This document shows positions 63,833 through 64,000 of a DNA stretch of 64,000 nucleotides, piece after piece; within the stretch, counting starts at the first letter, position 1, and each line of letters starts with the position of its first letter. Source of the DNA: Proteus vulgaris (GTDB lineage Bacteria > Pseudomonadota > Gammaproteobacteria > Enterobacterales > Enterobacteriaceae); assembly GCF_033708015.1 (NCBI RefSeq), contig NZ_CP137920.1, forward strand, positions 1 through 64,000, given 5' to 3'. Under the pieces are notes generated by a model. The model was not told the DNA's origin. It made no database searches and saw nothing but the letters and a program-made list of their open reading frames with translations. Both the position numbers and the translations under genes were made by a program.

Positions 63833-64000
63833 TTAATCACTCTGAATCATTCGTAATAGATATTTGCCATAATCATTTTTAGATAAAGGCTCAGCAAGTA
63901 TTCTTACTTGTTCTTTATTGATAAAACCTTTTCTATAAGCAATTTCTTCTGGACAAGAAACTTTTAATCCTTGTCTTTCCTCTATAGTTTGAATGAAGTT
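63833..64000 (-). CDS. rmlA: Glucose-1-phosphate thymidylyltransferase RmlA, C-terminal part
   Basis: The last 55 codons of the gene, continuing past the window end. The peptide includes IQTIEERQGLKVSCPEEIAY and ends YGKYLLRMIQSD, matching the RmlA/RfbA C terminus. RmlA makes dTDP-glucose, the first step to dTDP-L-rhamnose. It is transcribed with rmlC. Confidence 0.93.
   Translation of the reverse strand, partial: NFIQTIEERQGLKVSCPEEIAYRKGFINKEQVRILAEPLSKNDYGKYLLRMIQSD

Overview
The window reads as the chromosome of a Proteus species (Morganellaceae, Gammaproteobacteria). Base 1 is the GTG start of dnaA, so it probably begins at the numbering origin of an assembled chromosome. Housekeeping proteins are close to their E. 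coli counterparts (GyrB, Rph, SlmA, Dut, L28, L33, EnvC). Base composition is AT-rich. The lipopolysaccharide core locus has the waaQ-wabG-wabH-waaA-waaE-coaD order, and an O-antigen cluster follows secB-gpsA-cysE, where Proteus is known to carry it. I cannot name the species from sequence alone.

Layout. 1-6100: dnaA-dnaN-recF-gyrB, closed by a strong terminator. 6118-10511: a minus-strand abgT-like transporter with pepT, then asd. 10979-13677: a small SAM methyltransferase, a MocR-type regulator and a divergent GNAT acetyltransferase. 13767-15737: a Sel1-like gene cut by an IS200/IS605 element whose TnpB is broken twice. 15888-23687: murQ, yicC, rph-pyrE with an attenuator-like hairpin, slmA, dut, coaBC, radC and rpmB-rpmG with a structured leader.

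23836-41758 is the lipopolysaccharide core locus. It holds three plus-strand glycosyltransferases and one heptosyltransferase-like gene, waaL, mutM, the operon waaQ-wabG-wabH-waaA-waaE-coaD, a wabN-like deacetylase with another GT9 gene, and hldD-waaF-waaC. Together these build heptose, Kdo and the outer core, and ligate O antigen to it. 42029-52526 is conserved backbone: kbl-tdh, yibQ-envC, rimO, yibN, secB-gpsA-cysE with an extra hexapeptide acetyltransferase, and trmL. The gpmI and grxC genes that sit in this neighbourhood in E. coli are not here.

52538-64000 is the O-antigen cluster, all on the minus strand and visibly more AT-rich. In transcription order: rmlA (partial), rmlC, a MurB-like flavoprotein, wzx, a polysaccharide pyruvyl transferase family gene, a GT4, a rhamnosyltransferase-like GT2, wzy, a HAD-type protein with an altered catalytic motif, a small UbiA-like membrane protein, a GT2 and ugd. 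The logic is Wzx/Wzy-dependent with a rhamnose-containing O unit. The most unusual parts are the MurB paralogue, which may act on a carboxyethyl (lactyl ether) sugar, and the HAD plus UbiA-like pair, which resembles the phosphoribosyl-polyprenyl-phosphate route to a pentofuranose donor. Both functional readings are inference.
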